Positions 1-8,222 of a stretch of 64,000 nt of DNA are shown here, in pieces. The translations under genes and the position numbers were made by a program. A model generated the notes under the pieces. That model saw nothing but the letters and a program-made list of their open reading frames with translations, did no database searches and was not told the origin of the DNA. Numbering within the stretch: the first letter of the stretch is position 1; each line of letters starts with the position of its first letter. Location of the stretch: contig LBON01000004.1 of the NCBI GenBank assembly GCA_000989525.1, positions 1 through 64,000 on the forward strand, read 5' to 3'. The DNA is from a candidate division TM6 bacterium GW2011_GWF2_32_72 (lineage in GTDB: Bacteria > Babelota > Babeliae > Babelales > GWF2-32-72).

Positions 1-1614
1 ATAAAGTGGTGTAAAGCCATCATTTTCAACTTTATTAATATCAGCTCCGTTATCAAGCAACTCTCGCACAACATCTAAATAACCATTTAAAGAAGCTATA
101 ATTAATGGTGTATAACCATTATCCGTTCTAGCTATATCAATAATCGCTTTGTTCTTAATCAACTCTTTAACAACATCTAAATGACCATTCTGAGAAGCTA
201 TATACAATGGCGTCATGCCATTATCCCTGGCTATATCAATAAACGCTTTATTTTTAAGCAACTCTTGAACAACGGCCAGATGACCATTCTGAGAAACTAT
301 ATACAATGGAGTTGCCCCACATTTTATAGCCTTATTTATATCCGCCCCTCTATTAATTAATAATTGCACAGTTTCTAAATACCCCTCTGCACAAGCAAAA
401 AACAATGGTGTGAATCCATTTTTTGCGATGCCATTAATATCAACTCCTTTATCAAGCAACTCATCAACAACAGCTAAATAATCTTCCTGAACAGCCGCCT
501 GCAAAGCTTCCACAAGATTGATGCCCCGATTTCTGCCTGTTTGCGTTTCAATAAAAAACTGCACAATTTCTAAGTGCCCATTTCGCGCAGCGATGGTCAA
601 CGGAGCAGTTCCTTCATCTTCCTGACTAATATCAGCGCCTCTTTCAACTAATAATCGCACAACATCTAAATGACCCTTCTGAGAAGCAATAAACAACGGG
701 GTAGTGTCATCATTCATGGACTTATTAATCTCAGCTCCTTTACCAAGCAACTCTCGCACAACATCTAAATGACCATTCTGAGAAGCTATATACAATGGCG
801 TCGCGCCATTACCGCTAGCTATATCAATAAGTGCTTTATTCTTAAGCAACTCTTGAACAACGGCCAGATGACCATTCTGAGAAGCAATATACAATGGTGT
901 AATACCTCTATTATTGACAACGTTAACATAAGCGCCCTTCTCAAGTAACAACTTAACGAGCTTGTCATAACCTTCCTCTGAAGCGTATAACAGTGCGTTA
1001 TTCAATCCTTCAATACTAACTTCATCAGATCTAACCATTTGTTGAGCCAGCAAATCATTGCGTTCTTCTATAGCATAAATAAGCCTTTGGCTCATATTTC
1101 TTTCAGGCACATATTCCTGAAAGCCCCACAATAACTGACTCCGTCTCGTTGCCTCTTTTGGTGTAAATTCTTGAATATATTTTGGTTCTGAGCCCAACCC
1201 AAGAAATTTATACATTAATACTTTTTTTACTGGATACCTCAACTCGGGGTCTTGGGTTTGAAAATCCAAATGCTGTTTTAATTCATCAAATAAATAGGCC
1301 CTAAAATAAGTTTGATCATCATTTATAGATTGAGTTATTCCTATAAATAAAGGGTTTTCGGGTGTTGCTGCAATCAATGCTGATTCTGTCAATTTATACC
1401 CGTCAATAAAAATCTCCTGTTCGGTCCGTCCATTAATTAAATCTATCCATTTTTCTTGAGTAAAAAATTCAGGATCATCTAATTTAATTTTCATTTCTGT
1501 TTTTACTCTCTCTGCATTTGCAGGAATGATAATTGTTAAGATTTCACCTTCTTGCGCAATAGCGCCAAACACAGCAAAAGCAACTGAAGCCAAAGCATTT
1601 TTCAATTTATTCAT
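1..1614 (-). CDS. Exported ankyrin-repeat protein (C-terminus beyond window)
   Basis: The frame is open for 538 codons from the ATG at 1614 to the window edge, so the C-terminus is missing. Residues 1-20 (MNKLKNALASVAFAVFGAIA) look like a Sec signal peptide. A non-repetitive region of about 170 residues follows, then about ten ankyrin repeats with the typical TPLYIASQNGHLDVVRELL pattern and about 33-residue spacing. One divergent unit breaks the array near residues 365-375. Ankyrin arrays bind proteins, and in intracellular bacteria exported ones are often host-directed; that role here is inferred. Parts of the array are almost identical at DNA level, pointing to recent unit duplication. The pre-repeat segment holds an aromatic-rich stretch with DPELRYPV that vaguely recalls a U-box, too weak to call. 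The ankyrin call is firm; export is likely. Confidence 0.9.
   Translation of the reverse strand, partial: MNKLKNALASVAFAVFGAIAQEGEILTIIIPANAERVKTEMKIKLDDPEFFTQEKWIDLINGRTEQEIFIDGYKLTESALIAATPENPLFIGITQSINDDQTYFRAYLFDELKQHLDFQTQDPELRYPVKKVLMYKFLGLGSEPKYIQEFTPKEATRRSQLLWGFQEYVPERNMSQRLIYAIEERNDLLAQQMVRSDEVSIEGLNNALLYASEEGYDKLVKLLLEKGAYVNVVNNRGITPLYIASQNGHLAVVQELLKNKALIDIASGNGATPLYIASQNGHLDVVRELLGKGAEINKSMNDDTTPLFIASQKGHLDVVRLLVERGADISQEDEGTAPLTIAARNGHLEIVQFFIETQTGRNRGINLVEALQAAVQEDYLAVVDELLDKGVDINGIAKNGFTPLFFACAEGYLETVQLLINRGADINKAIKCGATPLYIVSQNGHLAVVQELLKNKAFIDIARDNGMTPLYIASQNGHLDVVKELIKNKAIIDIARTDNGYTPLIIASLNGYLDVVRELLDNGADINKVENDGFTPLY
170..309 (-). repeat. Copy 1 of about 140-bp duplicated ankyrin-coding segment
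   Basis: This segment matches 758-897 at a constant offset of 588 bp, with only about ten differences visible by eye. The offset is a multiple of three (196 codons, about six ankyrin units), so the duplication kept the reading frame. Such near-identity inside a diverged ankyrin array suggests recent duplication or gene conversion. Confidence 0.75.
758..897 (-). repeat. Copy 2 of about 140-bp duplicated ankyrin-coding segment
   Basis: Partner of the segment at 170-309, in the same orientation and frame. Differences cluster in the middle of the unit, where copy 1 reads ATCCCTGGC and copy 2 reads ACCGCTAGC on the plus strand. Confidence 0.75.
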
Positions 1615-1719
1615 AAACCCACCTATTCAATTAAATTGTTGTTTTGACCTAAAACAACAGAGTTTCGCAATCAAATTTAAACTATTTTGTAAAAGTACAC
1701 AATCAAAAATCAAGGCAAT

Positions 1720-1752
1720 AAAAAAGCCCGTTTTTTAATCGAGCCTTTTTTT
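1720..1752 (-). terminator. Rho-independent terminator after the gene at 1774-2181
   Basis: Read on the minus strand, GCTCG and CGGGC form a short stem with one G-U pair around an A-rich loop. The stem is flanked by A-run and T-run extensions and ends in TTTTTT. It lies about 20 bp after the stop codon of the upstream minus-strand gene. Confidence 0.6.
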
Positions 1753-1773
1753 AAATATTTAATTCTTTTTGCC

Positions 1774-2181
1774 TCAGTGTTCAATTTTTTTTCGATATTG
1801 CGAAATACGATTAATCAAAACAACAGATTGTTGCTTTTGCTCAGACGATGAAACGTTTAAACCCGCAAGCAATTTCAAACAATTTTCCAATTTCATAAAA
1901 AAAATCTGCCAAAAAGGCCGAGGCCGCTGTGGTTCTGCTAATTTAATTGTTCGCTCAAAAGCAACATTTAATTCCTCCAAACATGAACCCACAATCTCAA
2001 AATTAAATTTTTCTGGTTTGCCTTTCAATTTGTTTTCTAGGCTCTCCATCTTACAAATAAGTTCATTCCAGAGTTGATTAATAACTTCATCTACATCCTG
2101 CCCAGAACAACATTCACAAGCATAATCATAAAAAATAATTGAACACAAAAAAATAAAGGATAAAATATTTTTTTTATACAT
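1774..2181 (-). CDS. Small exported protein of unknown function
   Basis: I do not recognise this protein of about 135 residues. Starting at the ATG at 2181 it begins MYKKNILSFIFLCSIIF, a short basic and hydrophobic segment typical of a signal peptide. A cysteine-rich stretch (ACECCSG) follows, which could be a cleavage or lipidation site but is not a canonical lipobox. The mature part is probably helical, with a conserved-looking RPRPFWQIFF stretch near the middle. The frame can also start at a TTG at 2190, but the AAGG there lies too close to that codon. The protein ends just before a good terminator, so it is probably the last gene of its transcript. Confidence 0.6.
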   Translation of the reverse strand: MYKKNILSFIFLCSIIFYDYACECCSGQDVDEVINQLWNELICKMESLENKLKGKPEKFNFEIVGSCLEELNVAFERTIKLAEPQRPRPFWQIFFMKLENCLKLLAGLNVSSSEQKQQSVVLINRISQYRKKIEH

Positions 2182-2318
2182 ATTTAACAAAAACCTTACA
2201 AAAAAGTTTTAAAATAAAACATTCATGGATGCATATATAAATACGCCAATGAGAAAAATCAATTAAAACGAATATTCTGCAAAAAACCTTAAATCTTTTA
2301 TCCGCTCTTAAAACTTAA

Positions 2319-3836
2319 TCATTTTTCCCAATTCATTACAAAATCAACCAATAAGCGAACGCCAACACCGGTTGCACCAGATCTAAAATATGATCTATCT
2401 GGAACATTAAATGCTGTTGGAGCAATGTCTAAATGAGCCCAAGGGGTTCCTTCTTCAACAAAATTAGAAAGGAATAATCCCGCCGTTGAAGTCCCAGCTT
2501 TATATCTTGGCGAACCACAATTAGATATATCTGCAACAGGCGATTTAATTGCAGCCCTATAATCATCAATGAAAGGTAATGACCAAACGGCATCGCCAGA
2601 AGAGTTTCCAGCTTTTTGAACTCTATCAAGCATCTTTTGATCCTGTGACATCAACCCAGAAAAAAATGGACCTGTGGCATAAATACATGCACCTGTAAGA
2701 GTTGCGATATCAAGCAAAGCATCTAAAGCATAATTTTTGGAAATATAGGCAAGAGCATCAGCCAAAATTAAGCGACCTTCTGCGTCTGTATTTAAAATTT
2801 CTGCAGTTTTACCATTATAAAATCTAATAATATCGCCCGGTTTTGTAGCCGTTCCACTTGGAAGATTTTCCGTTAAAGGAATGGCTGCAATAACATTAAC
2901 TTTTGGTTTTAATTCAGAAATAACTTTCATAGCTGCAATAACTGCCGCCGCTCCGGACATATCTTCTTTCATTGTTTCCATTGAAGCTGCTGGTTTTAAA
3001 CTAAGACCGCCAGAATCAAAAGTTACACCTTTTCCAACCAAACCAATTGTAGGCGCTGTTTTTTTTCCACAATTGTATTCCATAATAACAAGATGACAAT
3101 CCCTATGGGATCCCTTAGAAACCGCTTCAAGTCCGCCCATGCCCATGGAGATAACATCTTTTTCACCAAAAATTTGTATTTTAAGACCGCCACTTTTGGC
3201 AACTTCTTCAGCTCTATCTGCCAAGTATGTTGGAAAAACTATATTTGCTGGAAGATCAATCCATCTGCGAGCCATATTGGCAGCTTCAGCAACTACACAA
3301 CCATAATCAACTCCAACTTTTACAGCCTTATGTTCATCTGAAGCAACAATTATTTCCAATTCAACTTCTTTGTTTTTTTCAGCGCCCGTTTTTTTTGACA
3401 TAAATTCATCAAAATTATACGACGCAATAACCCAAGTTGAAGCTGTTTGCTTTGCAAGATCTTCCAAATCAGTTTTAAACAAACTAATAACAGGTAAACT
3501 CACCGCAAGCGATTTTAGCTTTAAGCATTCTGCTGTTCTATAAAGAGTACCGACGGCTCCTCTATAGGATTCTATTTCAATTGTTTTTTCTTTACTGCCC
3601 AAACCAACTAGCACAACATGTTTAATTTTGTTGTTAATTAAAACCGGAAAATGCAATTTTTCTGATTTACCACCCTTAAACTGCCGCTCTTTAATTAACT
3701 GATCAATTGGCAACAGTGAGATTTCTGCAAGTTTTTTTAGATCTTTTGGAAAAACTTCTTCTTCAGTCACAAAAAAACCATACCCAGAAACATCTGTTTC
3801 TAAAAAAGATTTATTTATTATTTTTATTTTTTCCAT
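2319..3836 (-). CDS. pepA: Leucyl aminopeptidase, M17 family
   Basis: Cytosolic M17 metallopeptidases remove N-terminal amino acids from peptides and usually work as hexamers with two metal ions. At 505 residues the length is normal. The C-terminal catalytic half carries the family hallmarks: GKGVTFDSGG at about residue 268 with the metal-binding Lys and Asp, and NTDAEGRL at about 347 with metal-binding Asp and Glu and the active-site Arg. The N-terminal 170 residues are the less conserved macro-like domain. The ATG at 3836 is preceded by AAAGGA at good distance. It is probably transcribed alone. In a peptide-scavenging intracellular bacterium it would recycle host-derived or internal peptides; that role is inference. 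Confidence 0.95.
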   Translation of the reverse strand: MEKIKIINKSFLETDVSGYGFFVTEEEVFPKDLKKLAEISLLPIDQLIKERQFKGGKSEKLHFPVLINNKIKHVVLVGLGSKEKTIEIESYRGAVGTLYRTAECLKLKSLAVSLPVISLFKTDLEDLAKQTASTWVIASYNFDEFMSKKTGAEKNKEVELEIIVASDEHKAVKVGVDYGCVVAEAANMARRWIDLPANIVFPTYLADRAEEVAKSGGLKIQIFGEKDVISMGMGGLEAVSKGSHRDCHLVIMEYNCGKKTAPTIGLVGKGVTFDSGGLSLKPAASMETMKEDMSGAAAVIAAMKVISELKPKVNVIAAIPLTENLPSGTATKPGDIIRFYNGKTAEILNTDAEGRLILADALAYISKNYALDALLDIATLTGACIYATGPFFSGLMSQDQKMLDRVQKAGNSSGDAVWSLPFIDDYRAAIKSPVADISNCGSPRYKAGTSTAGLFLSNFVEEGTPWAHLDIAPTAFNVPDRSYFRSGATGVGVRLLVDFVMNWEK

Positions 3837-3971
3837 TTGTTTCCTTTGTCAGATAATGTTACTCAATTTAATTTTAAATATTTTACCAAAGCATTAGTAA
3901 TGTAAAATGTATCGAAAAATAAAGTAAAGAAATTGAAAAAAAAGTAAATTTAAACCCGCAAAGCAACAAAA

Positions 3972-4009
3972 TAAAAAGCCCGATTCACCATTTAGCGAAC
4001 CAGGCTTTA
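3972..4009 (-). terminator. Rho-independent terminator after the Trx-fold gene
   Basis: On the minus strand AAAGCCTGGTTCGC pairs with GTGAATCGGGCTTT with wobble pairs, followed by TTTTTATTTT. It lies about 55 bp downstream of the stop of the gene at 4066-4737. Confidence 0.75.
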
Positions 4010-4065
4010 TTAGGGGGATAGAAAATTTTAATGGAAAACTCTTCCCCAATTATAATTTTAACAGC

Positions 4066-4737
4066 TTAACGGCGACCTCGATGACCGCCACCATGGTATC
4101 CACCACGATGTCCGCCGCGATATCCGCCATGATAATAACCACGACGTCCGCCATAATAACCACCACCCCAACCAAATCCTATTCCATAACCAGCGTAAGG
4201 CCAGCCCCAATACCCATCATAATATGGGCCCCAGGCAGCACCATAAAGAGCTGCTTGTTCTGCTTTGCGCATTTCTTCTTTATTTTTTGCCTCAATGATA
4301 TCATCTATCCTGCTTCCCCAATTGTCATCGATTAACTCTTCAAGCGCTTTACGAGAAACAAACCCTACCAAATTATCTTTAACTGGGCTGCCTCCTCGAA
4401 ATAAAAAGAATGTTGGCTTAGTAAAATCAACAACTCCATAAGAATTTGCAAGAGCAACCCATTCAGGGTCATCAATATTACATTTTAAAAATATAACACC
4501 GGCTCTTTTATAATTAGTTTTTTTACTCAATTCATCAAACATATCCAACATTTGTTTGACCTGCTGCTTTAAAGATTCATCTTGCTTAGTAGCTTTATCA
4601 TATTGATAAAAACACACAACGGACATGTCATACTTATTAATATCATTGCTAAACCGTTTAGCTGAAGAAATTGAACGTTCCCGCGCAACTAAAGCCGCAA
4701 CAATAATCAAATTCAAAATTATTAACTTTTTCTTCAT
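4066..4737 (-). CDS. Exported thioredoxin-fold protein with Gly/Tyr/His/Arg-rich tail
   Basis: The 223-residue product starts with a signal-like segment (MKKKLIILNLIIVAALVA). Residues about 35-145 read like a thioredoxin fold: a strand with FLKCNIDD, then VDFTKPTFFLFRGG holding the cis-proline loop, then GFVSRKALEELI. There is no CxxC pair at the usual place (VCFYQYDKAT), so disulfide chemistry is unlikely. From about residue 165 on, the protein is almost only Gly, Tyr, Trp, His and Arg in repeats such as GGYHGGGHRG. Such tails can bind metal, nucleic acid or cell wall; none of these is shown here. ATG at 4737 follows GAGAGG. Trx-fold is moderately sure; function unknown. Confidence 0.7.
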   Translation of the reverse strand: MKKKLIILNLIIVAALVARERSISSAKRFSNDINKYDMSVVCFYQYDKATKQDESLKQQVKQMLDMFDELSKKTNYKRAGVIFLKCNIDDPEWVALANSYGVVDFTKPTFFLFRGGSPVKDNLVGFVSRKALEELIDDNWGSRIDDIIEAKNKEEMRKAEQAALYGAAWGPYYDGYWGWPYAGYGIGFGWGGGYYGGRRGYYHGGYRGGHRGGYHGGGHRGRR

Positions 4738-4780
4738 AAAACCTCTCTTTTTTTAATTTTTATAAGAATCTTTTTATTTA

Positions 4781-5740
4781 TTAATCTTCTTTAATTTTTC
4801 CTATTTCTTTTTTATCAAACTTTCGACTCACAACATTATTTACAAATTTTCTAACGTTATATGTATATTTTTCCGGTGAATGAAAATAAGAATCAAAATG
4901 ATGACGGCCTTCTGTTATCCACAATCTTTTAAAAGAAGATGCTGTATTTTCATAAATATTTTTAATCGCTACCGGCGGCACTTTACCATCATTTTTACAT
5001 GAAATATAAAATGTAGGAACCGATATTTTTTTTGCTGCTTCAACAGTATCCACACACTCCATATGCGTTTTTACAGTTCTTCCACCAGCTATCAAAACAT
5101 ATTGAACAATTGGTTGAGTGAAACGGTTAAATGCCAATTTCTTGAGAAGATTTTTACCAGGAATTCCAAATTCATAACCAAATAACTTAAACCTAGTATC
5201 ATCCAAACCTCTTGCAACAACATTATAAGCCGTATCATAGGGACAATCCAAAACCATCGCATCAAATAATGTCGGATCTTTATGTTGAGCTAAAATTGAA
5301 GCAACCGCTCCCATAGAAAATGCATAAACAAATAACGGCTTTCCCTTAAATTCAGGGATAGATTTAAAATATTTAACCGCAGCAGCAACATCTAACGATT
5401 CATGTTTTCCTATGCTGCAAACTTGATCTTTATTCTGCTTACTATGACCTCTAAATCCAAACGTTAAAATATTTGCTTCTGGAAAGATATGTCTTAAAAA
5501 AGAGACTTGTTCATAATCAATCATATAACCGTGACAAATCAAAACATTATATTTTGCATTATTCCGCTTAACTAAATTGCCCTGCAAGGTAATAGATTCT
5601 TTAGAGCCCTCTAATTTTGGAGACAAAAATGAAACATCTTTTACAGCCAAACTTTTGACTGCGCGATCAACCTTAAGAGTTGTAGCCGGAAGATCAAAAC
5701 AGAAAAAAATGATTGTTAAAAACCATAACAAGCGCTTCAT
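4781..5740 (-). CDS. Exported alpha/beta hydrolase
   Basis: A 319-residue protein with a signal peptide (MKRLLWFLTIIFFCFDLPAT). The body is an alpha/beta hydrolase of the serine-lipase/esterase or peptidase type. CHGYMIDYEQ supplies the oxyanion-side HG motif, AFSMG at about residue 141 is the nucleophile elbow with Ser, KNDGKVPP carries the likely acid Asp, and GRHHFDS at about 281 gives the catalytic His. The layout resembles the BAAT/YqkD-like hydrolase group, but the substrate cannot be read from sequence. It lies 43 bp upstream of the Trx-fold gene on the same strand, so they may be co-transcribed. ATG at 5740 has a strong AAGGAAGG upstream. Because it is exported, a periplasmic or host substrate is likely. 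Confidence 0.85.
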   Translation of the reverse strand: MKRLLWFLTIIFFCFDLPATTLKVDRAVKSLAVKDVSFLSPKLEGSKESITLQGNLVKRNNAKYNVLICHGYMIDYEQVSFLRHIFPEANILTFGFRGHSKQNKDQVCSIGKHESLDVAAAVKYFKSIPEFKGKPLFVYAFSMGAVASILAQHKDPTLFDAMVLDCPYDTAYNVVARGLDDTRFKLFGYEFGIPGKNLLKKLAFNRFTQPIVQYVLIAGGRTVKTHMECVDTVEAAKKISVPTFYISCKNDGKVPPVAIKNIYENTASSFKRLWITEGRHHFDSYFHSPEKYTYNVRKFVNNVVSRKFDKKEIGKIKED

Positions 5741-5958
5741 TTTCCTTCCTTATTTTTAAAACTTAAACTTTAACTTAATTTTATAATAACAAAACCGCAT
5801 AAGATAAAACAAGAATTTTTATTTTTAATTAGAAAAAGACCTAAGCTTTTCAGCAAAACTCATCCAATAAAAGCGCCAATTAATCAAAATTATTGCTTTC
5901 ATTTTTTTTAGTTTGTTAATTTAAAAATTAAATTTATTTAAAGCCAAAGGAGATCTTT

Positions 5959-6612
5959 ATGAATCAAAAATTTTTACTTTCACTATTAATATTTTCAAAT
6001 TTAAACGCCCAAAAACAGCTTATATTAACGAATTACTCAAAACACCCAATCACAATAACCGAAATTCGTACCGATAATACATATACAAAAAAAGCAAATA
6101 ATAAAAATTGTCATACAACCTCAATAGACCTAGCTCCACACGGTACAATTAAGCTCCTTTCTCCAGAAATACAAAAATTACTTGGCATTTCGGACAGATC
6201 AGACATTGTTGGCATCAGCTGTGAAACACCATATGAAGATATTAGAATAAGCTGCACCGGGCCAAAGATAACAAGAAGAGCATCCGCACCAGATAAACTA
6301 GAAGGCGCAACCTTAGAAGACGAATTAATTGATCTAACATTCAACGATAAAGAAAACAATCAAGTTATAATCGAAGGTCTTGTAGAACAATGCGAAATTT
6401 ACCAAAGTCCAAAACCAGATGGTTATTCAAATAAAAAGGCTATACAAGCGGAAAACAAGCCGCAAAAAAAATCGACTATAATTAAAAATAGCGATCGAAT
6501 AGATGAACTTTCCAAGCCAAAAAATGGAATTGAAGAAAAACTATCAAAATCAACAAGTGAATACGAACTTAAAAAGCAAAAAAACATCCAAAAAAGAAGA
6601 GAGTCTTATTAA
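5959..6612 (+). CDS. Exported protein of unknown function
   Basis: A 217-residue protein with a short signal peptide (MNQKFLLSLLIFSNLNAQ) and a perfect AAAGGAG seven bases before the ATG. The first 100 residues after cleavage look like a beta-rich domain (QLILTNYSKHPITITEIRTD, then an IKLLSPEIQ strand pair). The last 70 residues are charged, rich in Lys, Glu and Asn, and probably disordered. I see no catalytic motif and recognise no family. It stands alone, converging on the thioredoxin reductase gene, with a shared hairpin between the two stops. Confidence 0.65.
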   Translation: MNQKFLLSLLIFSNLNAQKQLILTNYSKHPITITEIRTDNTYTKKANNKNCHTTSIDLAPHGTIKLLSPEIQKLLGISDRSDIVGISCETPYEDIRISCTGPKITRRASAPDKLEGATLEDELIDLTFNDKENNQVIIEGLVEQCEIYQSPKPDGYSNKKAIQAENKPQKKSTIIKNSDRIDELSKPKNGIEEKLSKSTSEYELKKQKNIQKRRESY

Positions 6613-6626
6613 AAAGACCCTCTTTC
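6598..6626. terminator. Probable hairpin terminator between convergent genes
   Basis: GAGAGTCTT and AAGACCCTC form a nine-base stem with one A-C mismatch, followed by TCTTTCTATA on the plus strand. It overlaps the last codons of the upstream plus-strand gene. The T-run is poor, so termination strength is uncertain. Confidence 0.4.
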
Positions 6627-6640
6627 TATAAATTGACAAT

Positions 6641-8107
6641 TTAATCAATAAACTGAGACACCAGATCCACAAGTTGCTTTTTACTCATACTACCGCTGTA
6701 CCTAGCCGCAATCTCACCCTTTTTGAAAATTAAAAATGTCGGAACTTTTTTAATAACATATTTTTTAAGAAGCTGAGGGTCATTATCCACATTATTTTTT
6801 ATTACTTTAAGTTTTTCCGCAAACTTACTGGCAACAAACTCAAGAACTGGCAACATTTGCAAACATGTTGGACAAAGATCGCCATAAAAATCAAGTAATA
6901 CAAGATCATTATCAGCTAAAACTTGTCCCAATTCTTTTTCTGTATCAACCCTAGAAAGCTCAACTTTTTTATCCAATGGAACTTCAAATAATTTGCCTTC
7001 AATTTTTTCCAATACTGATTTATTTACACCAAGATTTCTTAAAAAATGCATAGCATCTAAAGCAGCTTTGGTTCCAGCGCCGGCTGCAATACCTGCCTGC
7101 CTGTAAATATTATCTTCCACATCACCTGCCGCAAAAACGCCTGGTTTAGAAGTTTTTTGACTGCGTCCCTCAACTTTAATATAACCTTCTTTATCTAAAT
7201 CAAGTTGCCCTATAAAAAGATCTGTATTGGGTTTATGCCCTATTGCCAAAAAGACCCCATCTAAAGGAATAGTCTCAAGTTTATTTTTATCTTTATAAAA
7301 GACTTCCAAAGCTGTAACCAATTCTTCACCCAAAACAGCCTTAGGCTGACAATTAAACAATATCTCAATATTATTCGTAGCCTTCACTTGGGCCTGCATT
7401 ATATCAGAAGCCCTCATTTCATTACGTCTTACAAGTAAATAAACTTTTTTGGCATAGCTAGAAAGTTGTAATGCTTGTTCTGCGGCAGAATCACCACCGC
7501 CGATAACCGCCACTGTTTTTCCCCTAAAAAATGGTGCATCGCAGGTTGCACACGCAGAAACACCCTTTGCCCAGAACTTATCTTCGCCAGGAATACCTAA
7601 TCTGCTAGGATTGGCACCTGTTGTAATAACAATGGAAAGAGCCTTTAACTTTTTACCTTCATCTGTTTTAACTAAATAAGGCCAAGAGGTAAGATCTACA
7701 CTAGTAACAGTATCATTTAAATATTCGACTCCAAATGTAGCTGCCTGATTTTTAAAATCTTGCATCAATTCAGTCGCCAAAACACGCGGCCTGCCTGGCC
7801 AATTTTCAATATAAGTTGTACCCATTAACTGACCACCTGGCTTAGATCCAGCCAAAACGACAGATTTAAAACCACCCCTAGCAGCATACATAGCTGCACT
7901 CAATCCTGCTGGGCCCGAACCCAAAATTAAAACTGGAACAATATCTTTTTCTGCAAAAATATTCTCAACTTGAAACTTTTCATGATTATAAAAATTATCA
8001 ATGTTGTAATGTAACTCAAGCTTTACGCCCTTTTCATGCAAATACCAACCACCAACGAGAAGCACCCCCGCTACCACGCCCAATAACAAAAAACCTATTT
8101 TCTTCAT
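6641..8107 (-). CDS. trxB: Membrane-anchored thioredoxin reductase-thioredoxin fusion
   Basis: The protein joins a full thioredoxin reductase to a C-terminal thioredoxin. After an N-terminal hydrophobic segment (residues 1-22, MKKIGFLLLGVVAGVLLVGG) comes a flavoprotein with GSGPAG at about residue 62 for FAD, redox CATC at about 189, IGGGDSA for NADPH, and GVFAAGDV near the end. The thioredoxin module carries CPTC at about 410 instead of CGPC, and a Leu where the usual Trp precedes the first Cys. Such fusions are known in a few bacteria. The usual role is NADPH-driven reduction of protein disulfides. The frame extends to a TTG at 8125, but AAGGAG lies inside that extension seven bases before the ATG at 8107, which I therefore take as start. 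The membrane anchor is unusual for a NADPH enzyme. Confidence 0.92.
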   Translation of the reverse strand: MKKIGFLLLGVVAGVLLVGGWYLHEKGVKLELHYNIDNFYNHEKFQVENIFAEKDIVPVLILGSGPAGLSAAMYAARGGFKSVVLAGSKPGGQLMGTTYIENWPGRPRVLATELMQDFKNQAATFGVEYLNDTVTSVDLTSWPYLVKTDEGKKLKALSIVITTGANPSRLGIPGEDKFWAKGVSACATCDAPFFRGKTVAVIGGGDSAAEQALQLSSYAKKVYLLVRRNEMRASDIMQAQVKATNNIEILFNCQPKAVLGEELVTALEVFYKDKNKLETIPLDGVFLAIGHKPNTDLFIGQLDLDKEGYIKVEGRSQKTSKPGVFAAGDVEDNIYRQAGIAAGAGTKAALDAMHFLRNLGVNKSVLEKIEGKLFEVPLDKKVELSRVDTEKELGQVLADNDLVLLDFYGDLCPTCLQMLPVLEFVASKFAEKLKVIKNNVDNDPQLLKKYVIKKVPTFLIFKKGEIAARYSGSMSKKQLVDLVSQFID

Positions 8108-8222
8108 ACCAAAGCTCCTTTGCAAACCTAAACTTAAACTTAAACTTGAAAAAATTTACATTTCAATTACCTTATTAAAGTATTCAAACATAATACATAT
8201 GAATAAAAAATGAAAGGTTCCT

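Noticed and set aside
4081-4335. Plus-strand open frame of 84 codons opposite the Gly-rich tail
   Set aside because: Composition (Thr, Ile, Met runs) is the mirror of the GGY/GGH codons. It is a shadow of the real gene.
4915-4923. Perfect DnaA-box 9-mer TTATCCACA, also at 6783-6791 and 18746-18754
   Set aside because: Each lies alone inside a coding region, far from the others, so chance occurrence is likely. They do not form an origin cluster.
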